A stretch of DNA of 64,000 nucleotides, taken from contig CM041089.1 in assembly GCA_023079485.1 (NCBI GenBank), positions 16,631,160 to 16,695,159 of the forward strand, read 5' to 3'. Within the stretch, counting starts at the first letter, position 1. Each line of letters starts with the position of its first letter. The notes beneath the pieces are model-generated. The model saw nothing but the letters and a program-made list of their open reading frames with translations, had not been told where the DNA came from and searched no databases. This DNA comes from Archilochus colubris (taxonomy: Eukaryota; Chordata; Aves; Apodiformes; Trochilidae). Of this stretch, positions 42,201 through 54,850 are shown in pieces. The translations under genes were made by a program, and so were the position numbers.

Positions 42201-43019
42201 CTCTTCTTTGAGCCTGGAAATGTCTCTTTCTCATTGTGTTAGAGCAGGGCAATGCTGGAAACCTCCCTGCCTTGCCATTCTCTGTGTGCCAATGCCCTGG
42301 TACCTGTCACCAATCCATCCCCCCCAGGAGCTGGGGCTCTCTCTCAGCACTGATCCCATTTGCTCATCAAGCTGCAGATTCATTTACATTTAATGCATCC
42401 TGTCTGTCTGTGAAACACGACTCTGCTCCCACTCTGACACTGACACCCAGACTCCTGCCACAAAGTCACCTGTTGGTTTCTGAGAGCAAATTAAAGAAAT
42501 TCCTCCCCTTGTTCCAGAAGGCTACTGCTGGCCTTGCCAGGACCCTCAGTGTGTCCTCCTCCACTGCCAAGCCTCATGAATTTCAGAGGAAAAAGGTTGG
42601 GGTGCAAGGTGAGATGGGAGGAGCTGGGAGAGGAAAAGTTTCTAAACTGCCAGTCCAGAGCTGTGGGATTAATTCACACCACCAGATTAGGATTGTTAAC
42701 ACAGTTAACAGATTGTTAACACAGCTTAAAAAGGGAGAGTCCCAATGTCAGTGCAGATGGGTGCTTCACACTGGTGGTGACACAGTGATGGGCATGGCTG
42801 TTGATAAGGCAGGAATAGCCCTCACCTCTTTTACACCTTCCCTGCCTCCTGAAAACACTGTAAAACCAGAAACATGCATAGCTGAGGGGCTGGATTTACC
42901 TTGGATTGTGTCCCCAGCACCCACACTGCAGAGCCTGGGGTAGGGACCTGCTCCCCATCCTCCTGCATCCCTGCTGCTGTTTCCTCCTTAGGTGAGCTCA
43001 GATTCCCTGTCTGCAAAAT

Positions 43020-43064
43020 GGGGATAATGAGGAAAATGGGGATAAAGAGGAAAACGGGGATAAC
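43020..43064 (+). repeat. 18-bp tandem repeat GGGGATAATGAGGAAAAT
   Basis: Two full copies and a partial third with one or two changes each. Confidence 0.85.
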
Positions 43065-43787
43065 GTTTACTTTGCTTGCAGGGGTCTGGAGCAGTAATTA
43101 ATGAGTGTATCTGGACTGTTGTTTTTCTGAGGGGTGAGATAAGCAGTGAGGATTCATGAGGTAGGTGCAAAGCATTATGATGAATTATTGAGAATCAAAG
43201 GTAGATGTTGGTATTGCTGCCTCAGACTATCTGACTTCTAACCCTGTTAGCTTCTTTTTTCCTCCCTCAACCCAACAAGAGAGTGATTTCACCCCTTCTG
43301 CTCACATCCAGCTGTGTATAATAACCCAATAAATCATACTAGGCTGACCCAGTTGGGTTTTGGTGGGCAGGACAGGAGTGGTGCAGGCAACCCAGCAGTG
43401 CTAGGACAATAAATTGCATTGGACATCTTCATTTGTACCCCTGCTGGGAGCTTCTCTCCTGCAGTGGCACCCAGGGGAGGCAGAAGACTCTTCCTTTGCA
43501 AGGAAAGCATCACCAGAAGCCAGCTCCCTGCCAGCTTTACCCAGCAAACTTGCTGGGGGAGCTTCTTCAAAGCCTGTGTTGCAGGTCAGGAGGTGCAAAC
43601 ACCCAGATGAGATCCCACCACTCCTGGTTACCACTCCTGGGGTGGTCTGGGGAACAGGCTGTGGGATGCTCCTCACCCAGGCTTTGCTTAGAGACCCCCC
43701 CAGAAAGACTGGGTAAAAATCAGCAATGGGGCCAGGGAGACAACAAGGACCTGCTGTAAGCTGGGCTGAAATGATGATTTGGGTGAG

Positions 43788-44085
43788 GGGATAGGAGTGC
43801 ACCCTCAGTAAACTGGCAGATGGCACAAAGTTAGGTGACAGGTGACAAGAAGAAATGGGGTAAAGCTCCATCAGGGGAGGTTCAGGTCAGGTTTTAGGGG
43901 TGATGAGGCATCAGAACAGGCTGTCCAGGGAGGTGGTGGAGGCACCAGCCCTGGAGGTGTTCAAAAGATGGGCAGATGAAGAGCTACAGTGGATGGTTCA
44001 GTGGTTGGGGGTTATAGGGTGGGTGGATGGACTTGGTGATCTTAGAGGTCTTTTCCAACCTTGGTGTTTCTACAGTTCTATGAAA
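43788..44085 (+). mobile_element. Old CR1 LINE 3' fragment
   Basis: Plus-strand diverged CR1: GAGTGCACCCTCAGTAAACT, then GGTTCAGGTCAGG, GGCTGTCCAGGGAGGTGGTG, GGACTTGGTGATCTTAGAGG and an end CTACAGTTCTATGA. It is a different, older subfamily from the 4848/48222/58432 group. Confidence 0.88.
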
Positions 44086-46965
44086 AAAAGTCTGAAGGCA
44101 GCTTGGCCTTCTCTGCCTTGAAGCCAAAGCAAAGATGACCTGTTCCAAACCAGTGTGTGTGTAACCTGAGTTTGGGGTTGCCACGAGCAGGTTTTTCCAG
44201 TTTTTCTTGCAGACTTCCCACCTCCTTCCCTGCCTAGGCTTCCAGTTTTCACACTCAGGAGGACACCTGAACATGGGTGCCATTCCTGTGCCATTCCCAG
44301 AGGGTTCCTAACTCCTTTTCCAACACCTCAGGATCCCCTGCCAGCCTCACATCACCAACCTCAGAGTCCTCCCCAGAGGTCTCTGAGAGGTCCTCCCAGA
44401 GGTCCTCCCCATGGTCTCGCTGCTCTGGTTGCTGCTCAGGGCATCAAAATCCAACACAAAAATCCAACACAGCCCAGCACCTGCCCCGTGGAACCTTGGG
44501 CAGGAATGTGGAGGGTCCTGAGTGAGCACAAATCACTTTGGGTACTGACTTGGACACCCAAGACCACTTCTAGACAGAAGCCTCCAAAGGTTCATAGGGA
44601 AGTTTCTAATAGTCCTGTGTTTTTTTAATAATAAAAACCATTTTGGTTTTGTTTTTTTGTTTGCTTGTTTGTGGTTTTTTTGTTTGTTTTTTCCAGCTAG
44701 GAAGACCAAGGTCATACATGAAGACCTCAGTTCAGCAACAGAGTTAAAACTGACTTGGAATCCATCACTAAAGACTTCAATCCCTGCAGGATAACTATAG
44801 TTACCCTCAGTTATTTCAAGTCCCAGGTGGGTCCTAGAGGCACCTGAAACACAGAAAGAATAATGCTTAAATAAGAGATTTTTTTTCTCCTCTGACAAAG
44901 TTTTGCAGGTTTTCTTTTAAATAAACTCTTATTATGCTCAAGGGACTAAATGTTTATTAGCTACAGATTCTGTATGAACGTATTATTTGTCAGGATATTT
45001 TATTTTCTCTCCATGTCTGGGCTACTTGAGTAGTCTGGGTAATGTATTTCAGACAACTGGAATTCACTTGGAAAGCCAGAGAGAAAACAGACTTATTTCC
45101 TATTATTCTAAGAATAAATGGCACCCAATCCCTACAAGGTATTGCTGTATCCTTAACCCAAGGTTTTCTAGGAACTACACAAACCATGCAAACAAAGTTG
45201 CTTTGCCATTTGTACCTGATCAGCAGGTCTGAAACACCATCCCAGAGATGCACACTCAGCATGGATCTTCCTGGCCACTGGAAAACCACTGGATCAGCTT
45301 TCCCTTCCCTGGTGCTGAGCTCCTGGCACCTCCTGAGCTCAGCTCCAGGCAGGAGCTCTCATTGCAGGCAAGCTGAGCAAAAAGGAGGATTTATCCTGCC
45401 CTTACCCAAGGGGATTTTCCACCTGGCAGCCAAGGCTTGCCCTCAAGCTGTGGGTTGGTTAAAGAAGCCAGGGGTGACCCAGCACCCATGGGGCTCATCC
45501 CCCACACCTCCTGTGGACCAGCACAGCTCCAAACCACACACAGCAGCCCTGAGCAGGACATGCAGAGGTTGGCACCTCCAAATGACTCTCAGGCAGCTCC
45601 TGGGTGTCCTCCCAAACATCCCCCCCCTGTTCCTACCAGCTCTGGCTGGCAGCCAGAGGATAACAACTGAGCATCCAGAAGCTTCCAGCTGGATGAAGCC
45701 TGGAGCCCTCAACAAGGGAGAGTTCCAGAGAACACCACGTTTGTGAAACCAGAGAGAGGAGATAACACAGAGCCTGGCATGGGCAAGGAAATATTTGTGT
45801 ATCCAAGACCCCATCCAGCTCTCTCTGACCACTCTGCCTCTTGCCTTTGCATTCAAGAGGTGCTGGATAAAGATGCAGGGAAACAAATGTAGCCCTGGCA
45901 ACACCAATGAGGGCAGGAGGAACTAAGACAACCCCCCTACTCCCCCCCCCCAGGCTGAATTTTTTTCCATTTTTAATCCTTATCTCCACCTATCACCCTC
46001 ATGCATGGAAAGCAGCTTCTCAGCTGCATAGATTTGCATTGCTCTGGGAGGCTGAAGTGGTAAAACATTGGGGCTGCCTATTCAGAGGCAATCAGGGATT
46101 CAAAGCAGCCTGGGACACCTTACAGGGGCCTGGTTGCCCAGTGACAGGTGTTTTGAGCTGACTTCAGAGAATAATAGAGATTTTTTTCTTTAAAAAAAAA
46201 TGACTGGCTGCTTAAAACCATATTTCCTTCACGTCTTAATAGGGGAGAAAATACTGCCCAAGAAACTCGAGTATAATCTTAGAGGAGGTGGGGAGAAATG
46301 GCTTTATTTACAGTGCAGGGAAGCTTAATGGTTTAGGTATTTATTGAACACATGGGATTTATATGTTCTTGTTCTGGGTTAAGGATTTCCCCTCCACCAC
46401 GAGGAGGAACAGAGGCTCAGTCATCCCCCACTTGTGCTGCCATTCCAGCATCCCTGTCCCAAGGCAACATCAGCTTTGAGCCAGAATCAGCTACATCAGA
46501 TTTCTCTCTTTCCCAAGATCTCTCACCAAGAGAGGAGGTATTTCTGGGGGGCATTGTTGCTCTTAGGCTTTTAAATCTGGGGCAAAAGAGCAGCTCCCCA
46601 AGCAGCCTTCAATCTGACTACAGCACAGCCCATGCTGGGACATGGAATGGAGCAGCACAGCCCATGCTGGGACAGTCTCTGGCAGGATGAGAAGCCCAGG
46701 CAAGGGATGGTTCTCAGCCTACCTGGGGCAAGGCAGAGCTTGCCTGTGCAGAGATACCAGGGCAGGGCAGGATGCTACAGAAATGTCCAGTGCATAGGGG
46801 AAGTGTTCACCCTCCCCATGAAGGAGCTGGCCTAAGGGGTGCTCACCAAGCAGCTGCTTCTCTGCCTCTGTGGCCAGGACACACAGACAGACACACAGAC
46901 ACACAGAGTCTGCAGCAGCAGCGAGTGAAGCTTTTGCTGTATGCCTGCAGAGCATCACACAATCC

Positions 46966-47345
46966 CTGCCCTCTCCCTCTCCTCTCCCTGCCCTCTCCTT
47001 TCCCTGTCCCTGCCCTTTCCCTACCCTCTCTCTGTCCTCCCCCTGCCTTCTCCCTCCCTCCCTCTCCCTCTCCCTCTCCCTCTCCTTGCCCTTTCCCTTC
47101 CCTCTCCTCTCCTCTCCTCTCCTCTCCTCTCCTCTCCTCTCCTCTCCTCTCCTCTCCTCTCCTCTCCTCTCCTCTCCTCTCCTCTCTTCTCTTCTCTTCT
47201 CTCTCCTCTCCTCTCCTCTCCTCTCCTCTCCCTCTCCTCTCCCTCTCCTCTCCCTCTCCTCTCCCTCTCCTCTCCCTCTCCTCTCCTCTCCTCTCCTCTC
47301 CTCTCCTCTCCTCTCCTCTCCTCTCCTCTCCTCTCCTTGTCCTTC
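46966..47345 (+). repeat. ~380-base polypyrimidine tract, (CTCCT)n
   Basis: Almost pure C/T on the plus strand, with long perfect CTCCT pentamer runs at about 47105-47185 and 47280-47335. Reading frames across it (Ser-Pro-Leu on one strand, Arg-Glu-Gly on the other) are artefacts. Confidence 0.97.
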
Positions 47346-48221
47346 CCTGCCCTCCCTCTCCTCTCCCTGCCCTCCCCCCGCGGGGTTCCGCTGCCGAACC
47401 TCTGGATCCTGGAGAGCCCAGGGAGGAGAAGGGGACCTGGAACTTCCCCCTGGACGCCTTCTCGTCCCCTCTGCACCGAGGCTCCCAGCAGGAGCATCCC
47501 GCTCGGTCCTTTCCTCTTCCCGTGCCTGGGGGCAGCAAGCAGCGGGAGAAACCTTAGGAAAGGGCAGGGCTGGGTTAAACCGGGAAGGTTTCTATACGAG
47601 AGTGCTTGAAAGCTAGCAGGGCAGAGGTCTGCAGCTGGCTGGGGATGCCTTTAAAACAGCTTTTTAATCCAAAAGCAGATCCATCCATCACCTCTTTAAC
47701 ACCCGCCTGGCAAGGGGGGTGGGTGGGGGGAATAATCTGCCAGGTTGTTACCTGGAGACTTGGAGAGAAACGGGACAGCAGACAGATCTAGCACCCCTCA
47801 GGGGTTTCCAAGGTAAAGCTGGTAAAGTTGGGTGCTGCCCAGCCCCAGTGAGTGATGGAGAAACATCCAAGTGGTGCCAAGATCCACCTCTCCCCATAGT
47901 GCTGTGGGAATCAGATGTTCAGCAGGCAAAAAATGGCTCCATAAAGAGTGTGTGGGGCTGTTCAGCTCCAGGGCTGGCTTTGTGTGATTCTATACAAGTC
48001 TACAGCCTGAGTCTGCTCCCCCAGGGGCTGGGATGTCTCCTACCCCAGGAGCTTTCAGGCCAGACGAGAATAATAGAAGGAGAGACAAAAAATTCTTCTT
48101 CCTATTTCCCAAATAGATAATAAAAGTCTCAGAGCCATCTTAAAAGCAAAATCAACCATAAGCACACATCAACCTTCATTTTTAGGTCCTTACATGCAAT
48201 TTTAGGTCTTCGCTGGTGAGG

Positions 48222-48745
48222 CCACAGCTTGAGTCCTGTGTCCAGTTCTGGGCCCCTCAGCCCCTCAGGAAGGAGCTTGAGGTGCTGGAGCAGGTCCAGA
48301 GAAGAGCAAGGAGGCTGTGAAGGGATCCAGCAGAATTGCTGTGAGGAAGGGCTGAGGGAGCTGGGGGTGTTGAGGCTGGAGAAGAGGAGGCTCAGGGGAG
48401 ACCTCATCACTCTCTCCAACTCCCTGAAAGGAGGTTGGAGCCAGGGGGGGGTTGGGCTCTTTTCCCAGGCAACTCTCAGCAAGACAAGAGGGCAGGGTCT
48501 CAAGTTGTGCCAGGGAGGTTTAGGTTGGAGATGAGAAAGAATTTCTTTCTGGAGAGGGTGATCAGGCATTGGAATGGGCTGCCCAGGGAAGTAGTGGATT
48601 CTCCGTGTCTGGAGATCTTTCCAAAGAGCCTGGATGTGGCACTGAGTGCCATGGGCTGGGAACCACGGGGGGAGTGGATCAAGGGTTGGACTTGGTGACC
48701 TCTGAGGTCCCTTCCAGCCCAGCCAATTCTGTGATTCTGTGATTC
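48222..48745 (+). mobile_element. CR1 LINE 3' fragment
   Basis: Plus-strand CR1 from TGAGGCCACAGCTTGAGTCC to the tail ATTCTGTGATTCTGTGATTC. It is nearly identical to the matching parts of 4848-5425 and 58432-59252. Confidence 0.95.
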
Positions 48746-51700
48746 ATGCCACTGGTTGCTGCTGATTTTGGCCAAGATACAAAACATTAGAAGCAGAGGT
48801 GCAAATCACAACCATGTTCCCTGGCCCTGGGCTGCTAAGCCTGCACTTCCCTGCCACACTCAGCCAAAAGAATGGACCAAACCTAACCCAGGTGCTGTTC
48901 AGAGGGTGTTGTGACTGTAAGAATGACAGATTTAGGGCAAGGTCATAAATGCGTGTGAGATGCAAGCAGCAGCAGAGAGCCAGAGGCACTGGGGCTGCTC
49001 TCAGACCTGCCAGCCCTCAGGCCAGCTCCCAGCTTTCCTGTTGCCCCAACAGCAGCTGATTAGGTGGATACCTCAGTTTTCTGGGTACAAACACATGCAC
49101 CCGAAGGTTTTGTCCTGAAGACAAAATACCCAGGAATGCCACAGGGGTTCAGAAAGCAAAGCACACCCACAAGGTGCTCCCTCAGCCCCACACTTTGGGG
49201 CCAGGCTGTTTTCTGAGCTGACAAACTGCTGTACTAAAGTATAACGTGGACTAAAATGCAAGAACTTCCTCTCCAAAATTCCAGTGTCAGGGAGGATAAA
49301 TTGAGTCTAACAGCAGCTACAGGAAGGACTTTCCCTCAAGATCATAGACCAACCACTTGAAAAAACTCAGCAGACAAGAAGCAAGAGCCAAAAACCAGAA
49401 CTGGTAAGGTCTGGGGGTGGTTCAGGAGAGCATCTCCAGTGCACTGCCAGCACCCCCCACTCCCCCTCTTTCTTCCAGAGGGAATTTCTGGGCACTCTGA
49501 GTCACTCGTGATGTTTCCTCCCCTGCCTCTGCTCAGATGGGACCATGACAATTGTTTTTCAGCCCAGAGGATGCTTCACACTGAAGGGCTCCTGAGCCAA
49601 GCCTGGTCCTCAGGAGGTGGGTGCCACCCACCAGCAAGCTCCTCCTGCCTCAGTCAGCCTGGGAGATGTGTAGCCAGGGTTGTTTATGCTGCCTGTACAA
49701 CTCATCATCTCTGCAGGCTGCTTTCCAGCATCAAAGCCCTTCGCAGGCGTTTTGCAAGCTTCTGACAAAGCCTCATGTGACAAGAGTTTTGGAAAGGGGA
49801 TGGAAAGGTAAAGGAGAGCAGAGGAATTTGCCCTGGGAACATAGAGTTGGCAGGAGAGCCAAGATGAACAATCAGCAGCTGCTGCCTTTGAATCTCATCT
49901 CTTATCTTTGGCTGTACCTCACTCACTGCCTTCAGGTGAAAAAATGGTATCATGAAGCCTGGTGCTGATCTTGAGGCCAGAGAGCAGATTTTAAGGGGTT
50001 TGCTTCAGATCTGCACTCCTGTGGTCACAGCCACTGGTCTGAGTGTTGCCTTCGGACTGAGCAGTCCTGGACCAAGGATTAATCTAAGTTATTCCCAACC
50101 ACTGGGCTCATGGGTCCCAACCATGGTCAGCACGGGCTTCCTTGAACAGGAAAGAGAAGGGAAAGGATCCATCTATGATCTCTCATCCCAGCTGATCTTT
50201 CAGCCTGGTTAAAGCAGGCAGTAGCAGCCCAACAACCTGTGCTGCACCCTCCATCCCCCCAGCACTGCTCTTGGTGTGGAGCTGGGTCAAGGTCTGGTCC
50301 AGCTGCAGAAAAATCCCAGGGGAGTTGGGGTTTTTCTGCCAGGCTGGTGCCTCTGCATCAGGCAACCAGGGAAAAGCTTGTGCCAACAAAGGAGAAGGTG
50401 GAGGAGCAAGTGTTTGGATCAAGCTGGGGCATGAGAACAACTTAAAACACTTTTCCCATCTTTAACCATAGCAGCAGAGCAGCTTCAGGCATGTCAGTGG
50501 AACTACAGCAAACTGGACTGGTACCATGATCTGTATCAGTCTGTACCTGAAAATACCTGGTCTAGTTGCTCAAAATTCATAATAACCCTCACATCACCAT
50601 GTTACAGCTTTTACATTGGCCCTCCTGACTTTCTAACCCCCTTATAAGAACTGCAGCCCCTCTCCTAAGTGGTCGTGGGACCACAAACTATTAATTTTCC
50701 TCCCATTGCTGGAACATTCTTGAAGAATGTTTTGCCTGTTTTGCTTCAATCTTTCTCTTACTACACAGGAAAAGTTAATTTAAAGAAACCCAAAACAGAG
50801 GAAACAAACAAACAAACAAACAAAAAAAACCCCAAAACAAAACAGAGGTAATACACTTCCTCATTTTCTCTCTTAAACATGAAGCAAAAATGAGAAGGCT
50901 CCAGCAGATAACAACAGAGCCACTCAGTTCCCAGTGCCAGCCCCCCCTGATGAGCTGCTCCCTGGGGGAGGTCACAGCAACCTCTTGAGCAGCTCCTTGG
51001 CTCTAAAGCTGCCACTTGCTGTCCCCCTGGCAGTCTGTGTCAAGGCTCTGCCCCCCAGCTTTGCTCCCACCATCCCAGCTGCAAAACAGATGTCATGCAT
51101 GCAGCATCTCTCCCAAAGCCCTCCAGGACCTGCTGATGAAGCCTCCAGAAGCACTGGAGGACTCCAGTGTCACCCTTGCTTTGGGGATTCCCTCCTTCTT
51201 GGGGCAGGAGAGGGTGGAAATTCCAGGAACCAAATCTCCAGAGAGGGCAAAGCAGTTTGGGCTTCTCCACTGATGGCTTTGCAGGGTGAACAGACACAGG
51301 ACAGATGCAGGGCAGGAGGGATCCCTGGATGCAGAAGGGAGGTGAGGAATGCCAGCTCTGCATGTGCTGGGGCTGGGGAATATCCTGAGGAGTCCAAACA
51401 TGTGCAGAGGTGGCTGGGACTTGGGAAATCTTGCCCCAGGCCAGCAGAACTCTAGTGAGTGACCAGGTGAACCCTGCAAATCCCACATTCATTAGAAGTA
51501 TCCCTTTAATGAGCTCATTAATGATGTCTGCTCTCCTAGGAAATGGGCTTTCTTGAGGCTTAAGTCTGGGGAGAAGATCTGAGCTTCTGCTGAAACCTTC
51601 TGCTGAGTCAGCTTTGCCAGGGTCCCTCTGTTAAAGGACTTCCTGATGTCTGACAGAGGTTGGGTCCATGCTGGGCAGTTACTGAGCCTGTCTTTCTCTT

Positions 51701-54229
51701 TCCTACACTCAAGACTCATTTTTGGGATGCTGGTAAGAGTCCCAAAGTGGAGCATCTCTACTTCTCAGTTGTGTTTAAAGGGTATGAAGAAAAGGAAGGA
51801 GCACAGACTGACAAGTGCCCAAGCCTTACCATGAGAGTCTCTTCTCTAGGAAAACAAGAGGAAACAAAATAGATCAAGGGTTATTTTTCTTGGTGAGGAG
51901 AAGGGATAATTTCCTGGTCATGACTCAGTGCTGTCACATGGAGTCAATGCCTGTCCTTTATACCCTTCACAGCCTTGCCTCTAAAACACTGCTCATGACA
52001 ACACACCTCTCAGGTAAGGTGCAATTAGCTGGGAGTTCACTGCCTCATTGCTAGCAATTAACCAGCTCCCCTGGGTCCCATCAACCCACCCTAATCACTG
52101 CCTCATCGCTCCAGCCCTAACACTTGGTAGCCCTGAACAGTAAATACCATCATTAAATCTGGGACTGAATTAACTCCCAGCCAGGTAGTGATTACTTGCT
52201 GGGGTCACTGCCAGCATGGAAACTGAGCAGAGGGATTGATGTCTATATGGCTGATGTAAGTATAATCCCACTCAAACACAGGCACATCTTACTAGTGAGC
52301 AGCAGGCAGTGTTTATTCCATAAAATACCAGGAAAGACAAGTTATTTAATGACTTTCTGGCAAAGTCCTGCTTTGCTGGGGCCAGTGCTCCCAGTTCCTA
52401 AAATGCCTCAGCAGAAAAATTTGGGAGACACAGAGAGAGCTGAAGTCACTCCTGTTAATGCCATGCAGGGTGAGAATGCTTCTCTCTATTTGGGCTTTAG
52501 ACTGACATTGCTGTTTATGGGGTTAATAAAGCCTGAAGGATGTACCTGGGCTTAACCCTTCAGAGAAACAAGGCTCATGTGAACTAACTGGAGCAGAGAG
52601 AGCTGTTGGTCCAAGTAGAAGCAGCAGCCCTGAGTTCCAAATTGTTGAACTTTAAAAATTGTCTATAAAAGCAAAATTATTGAAAAAAATAATTCAAATA
52701 CCAATTCATTTCATTCACCTTTAAGATTCTTAATTTCTGTGTTCATCTAGGCCAAACCTCCTCCAACTCCATATGACATGGTTTTCCTTAACTTTCCTTT
52801 AGATACAAAAAGCATCCTTAATTCTCACAGATCCAGTAACCAGGGCTTCTAGACAAGGCTCCTGCTAAAATTGTAAACTTTGGCAACACTGCATGATTCA
52901 TGATTTGTGGTGGGGTTTGTTTTTTGTTTTGCTTTTCTTTTACAAGCTGACAACTGCTGCTACACAGTCCCCATTTAAACAGTAAAAAATTATCTATGTA
53001 ACAGGTATCACCCTCTCTCTAATCCCTCCTCCAGCCCTGGAACAGCCTGGCTGTGCTAATCCTACACCTCCAGGTCATCACTGCAAATCCAGGTCAGCAA
53101 TAATCAGCAGTTTGCTTCCCATCCCGAGGCTGCCTGGGGATTGCACCATTGGTCTGGGGACTCCTTTGGCAGAGGAGCCCTTGTGCATCCTGCTCCCAAA
53201 ATCCCTGAGGCTCTGTATGGAAAATGGTCTGTTGTGGCTCCTGTGCCCCACCAGCCCACCACAGGGACAGAGCTGGCTGGGATCTGGCTGGGGGGTGCAG
53301 GGTGACACCTGGGTGGCTGCAATCCCTCTGTGGAACCGTGTGCCTTGTCCCAGGTGTGCTCCCAAGGCACCTCTGGACAAAGCCTCCAAATATTGTTTCA
53401 GGAATGGGGAAAAAATCAAAGCCTGAGGATGCCCCCCTTCTGCTCCAGCTTTGCTGGCCATGCTGGCACCAAATCCCTCTCTGCTGATTTTGGGATGTCC
53501 CTCTGCCTTTGTCTGCCACCAGGATGCTGAGGAGCTGCTCTTCTACACACCCGAGTCCAGGAGGGATCTCCAGGTCTCCTGATGCCTTTGTGTCTATGGC
53601 AAAGGTTTGCTCAGGCTGCCCCCAGCCCTGTGCCCTGATAAATAACCCAAAGCTCTTGGCACTCTGAGCCTGCTCCATCCTCACTCGCAGCACCAAGGCT
53701 TTTCTGAGCCCTGGCACTGCACTTCAGTACCACTGAACCTGGGCAGGACCCCAGCCTTCCTGCAAGGCTTTGAGCTTCCTCTGAGCCAGGAGGCTCCTCC
53801 AGGATGGATGTTACCCTCTGGAAGGGACTTCTCATCTTGCACAGCTTGGACCTGCCTGGCACATGGCTTCAGGTGTCCTGTGGCTCTGACAGGTCCCAGG
53901 GGTGCCAGGTGCTCTGGGCTGAGCACTGCATCTCTAGGCAGGCAAGAGCCCTCCCCCTGCCAGCTCCTCACGTTTCTGCTCCCATCTCCCAAGTGAAAAG
54001 CCCTTTCTTTACAGGACAGCCACCCAGCTGCCCCTCACTTCCCTGCACATAGCTGAGCCTCGACCCAGGGGCACAGGCACAGAGCTCTATCAGCACCAAA
54101 ACCTCTCTCTTCGCAATTTCAAGCCACCCTCTCCCAGCACAGCTCCTGGCCCTGGGAGCCCTTTAGGGCTTCCGTGAGTTTGATCAATCGCCCAGACCCA
54201 AACCTCCCTGAAATTCCCTGCTTTGTCCT

Positions 54230-54850
54230 TTTGTGCCCAGAGAGCTGACCCGAAGGTTCCCGGGACTGCCCTCTCCTGGCACAGCTTCTCCCCGAGCATC
54301 CCCTCAGGGAACTGCCCCTTCCAAGGCACCCGAGCTGCCAGTGCTCTCCCCCGCCCCATCAGAACCGGCTCCTTCGCTGCCGGGTCGGCACCGGACCGCA
54401 GCTGGCAGCCGAGAGCCAACACCGACGGCAGTCCCCTGGCACCTTCCTGACACCTTCCTGACACCCTCCTGGCCCAGCGGGACAGTCAGGATGGGCCAAA
54501 AAGTCCTCCCGAGGGCAGGGCTGGGGCTGGGGCCGCGCAGGGGGTACCTGGAGGGCTGGAGGCTCCGGTGCTGCTCCTCGCTCCGCGGCCGCTCCGCAGC
54601 GGGAAGGGGGCACCCAGCCCGGCTCCCGGCTCCCGATTCCCGGTTGCCAGGACACCTCGGCGTTCAAACCCGAGCTGGGACCAATCAGCCCCAGGGATGG
54701 GCAGCATCGGCTCCACCTCATCCGCCGCTGCCGTGGGTTTGAGTGAAGGAGCCTGAGCGCGGTCACGCAGCCCGTGGGAAGCTGTCCCGCTGTCCCTGTG
54801 TCCCTGTGCGGGTGGGCTCTGCCCCCGCCCTCTCCGCTTCGCTGGGAGCA
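54230..54850. promoter_or_regulatory. Orphan CpG-island promoter
   Basis: GC- and CpG-rich island with a CCAAT box (54681-54685, GACCAATCAGC), GC-rich boxes and an RFX-like half site GTTGCC (54643-54648). A minus-strand donor CCAG|GTACCC at 54548/54547 could end a first exon of a leftward gene. No coding exon of that gene is visible. Human synteny places the shared HRAS/LRRC56 promoter at about this position in the gene order, which is suggestive only. Confidence 0.5.

Larger units (their letters stand above)
39300..54200. other. Long region without recognised genes
   Basis: About 15 kb in which I recognise no coding exon on either strand. It includes an old CR1 (43788-44085), a younger CR1 (48222-48745), a pyrimidine tract (46966-47345), a small local duplication of a GCACAGCCCATGCTGGGACA unit near 46620-46675, a T/G run at 44636-44695, an (AAAC)n run near 50800-50830, and two AGATTGTTAACACAG copies near 42690-42722. 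Human synteny would predict LMNTD2 and LRRC56 here, but their lamin-tail or leucine-rich-repeat exons were not seen. Confidence 0.45.

Noticed and set aside
46772..47616. Several open frames of 220-260 codons
   Set aside because: Ser/Leu/Pro or Arg/Glu/Gly periodic proteins from the pyrimidine tract; all frames are open because the repeat lacks stops.
51492..51755. Minus-strand open frame of 87 codons with normal amino-acid composition
   Set aside because: No known family, no consensus splice sites identified at its edges, and length within chance expectation.
52196..52555. Plus-strand open frame of 119 codons followed by AATAAA near 52525
   Set aside because: No similarity that I recognise, no promoter or upstream exon; probably chance.
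53094..53717. Minus-strand open frame of 207 codons in ordinary-composition DNA
   Set aside because: Other frames on both strands are also open here, there is no recognisable domain, and no clear splice-site pairing was found. It remains the best candidate for an unrecognised exon but is too weak to annotate.
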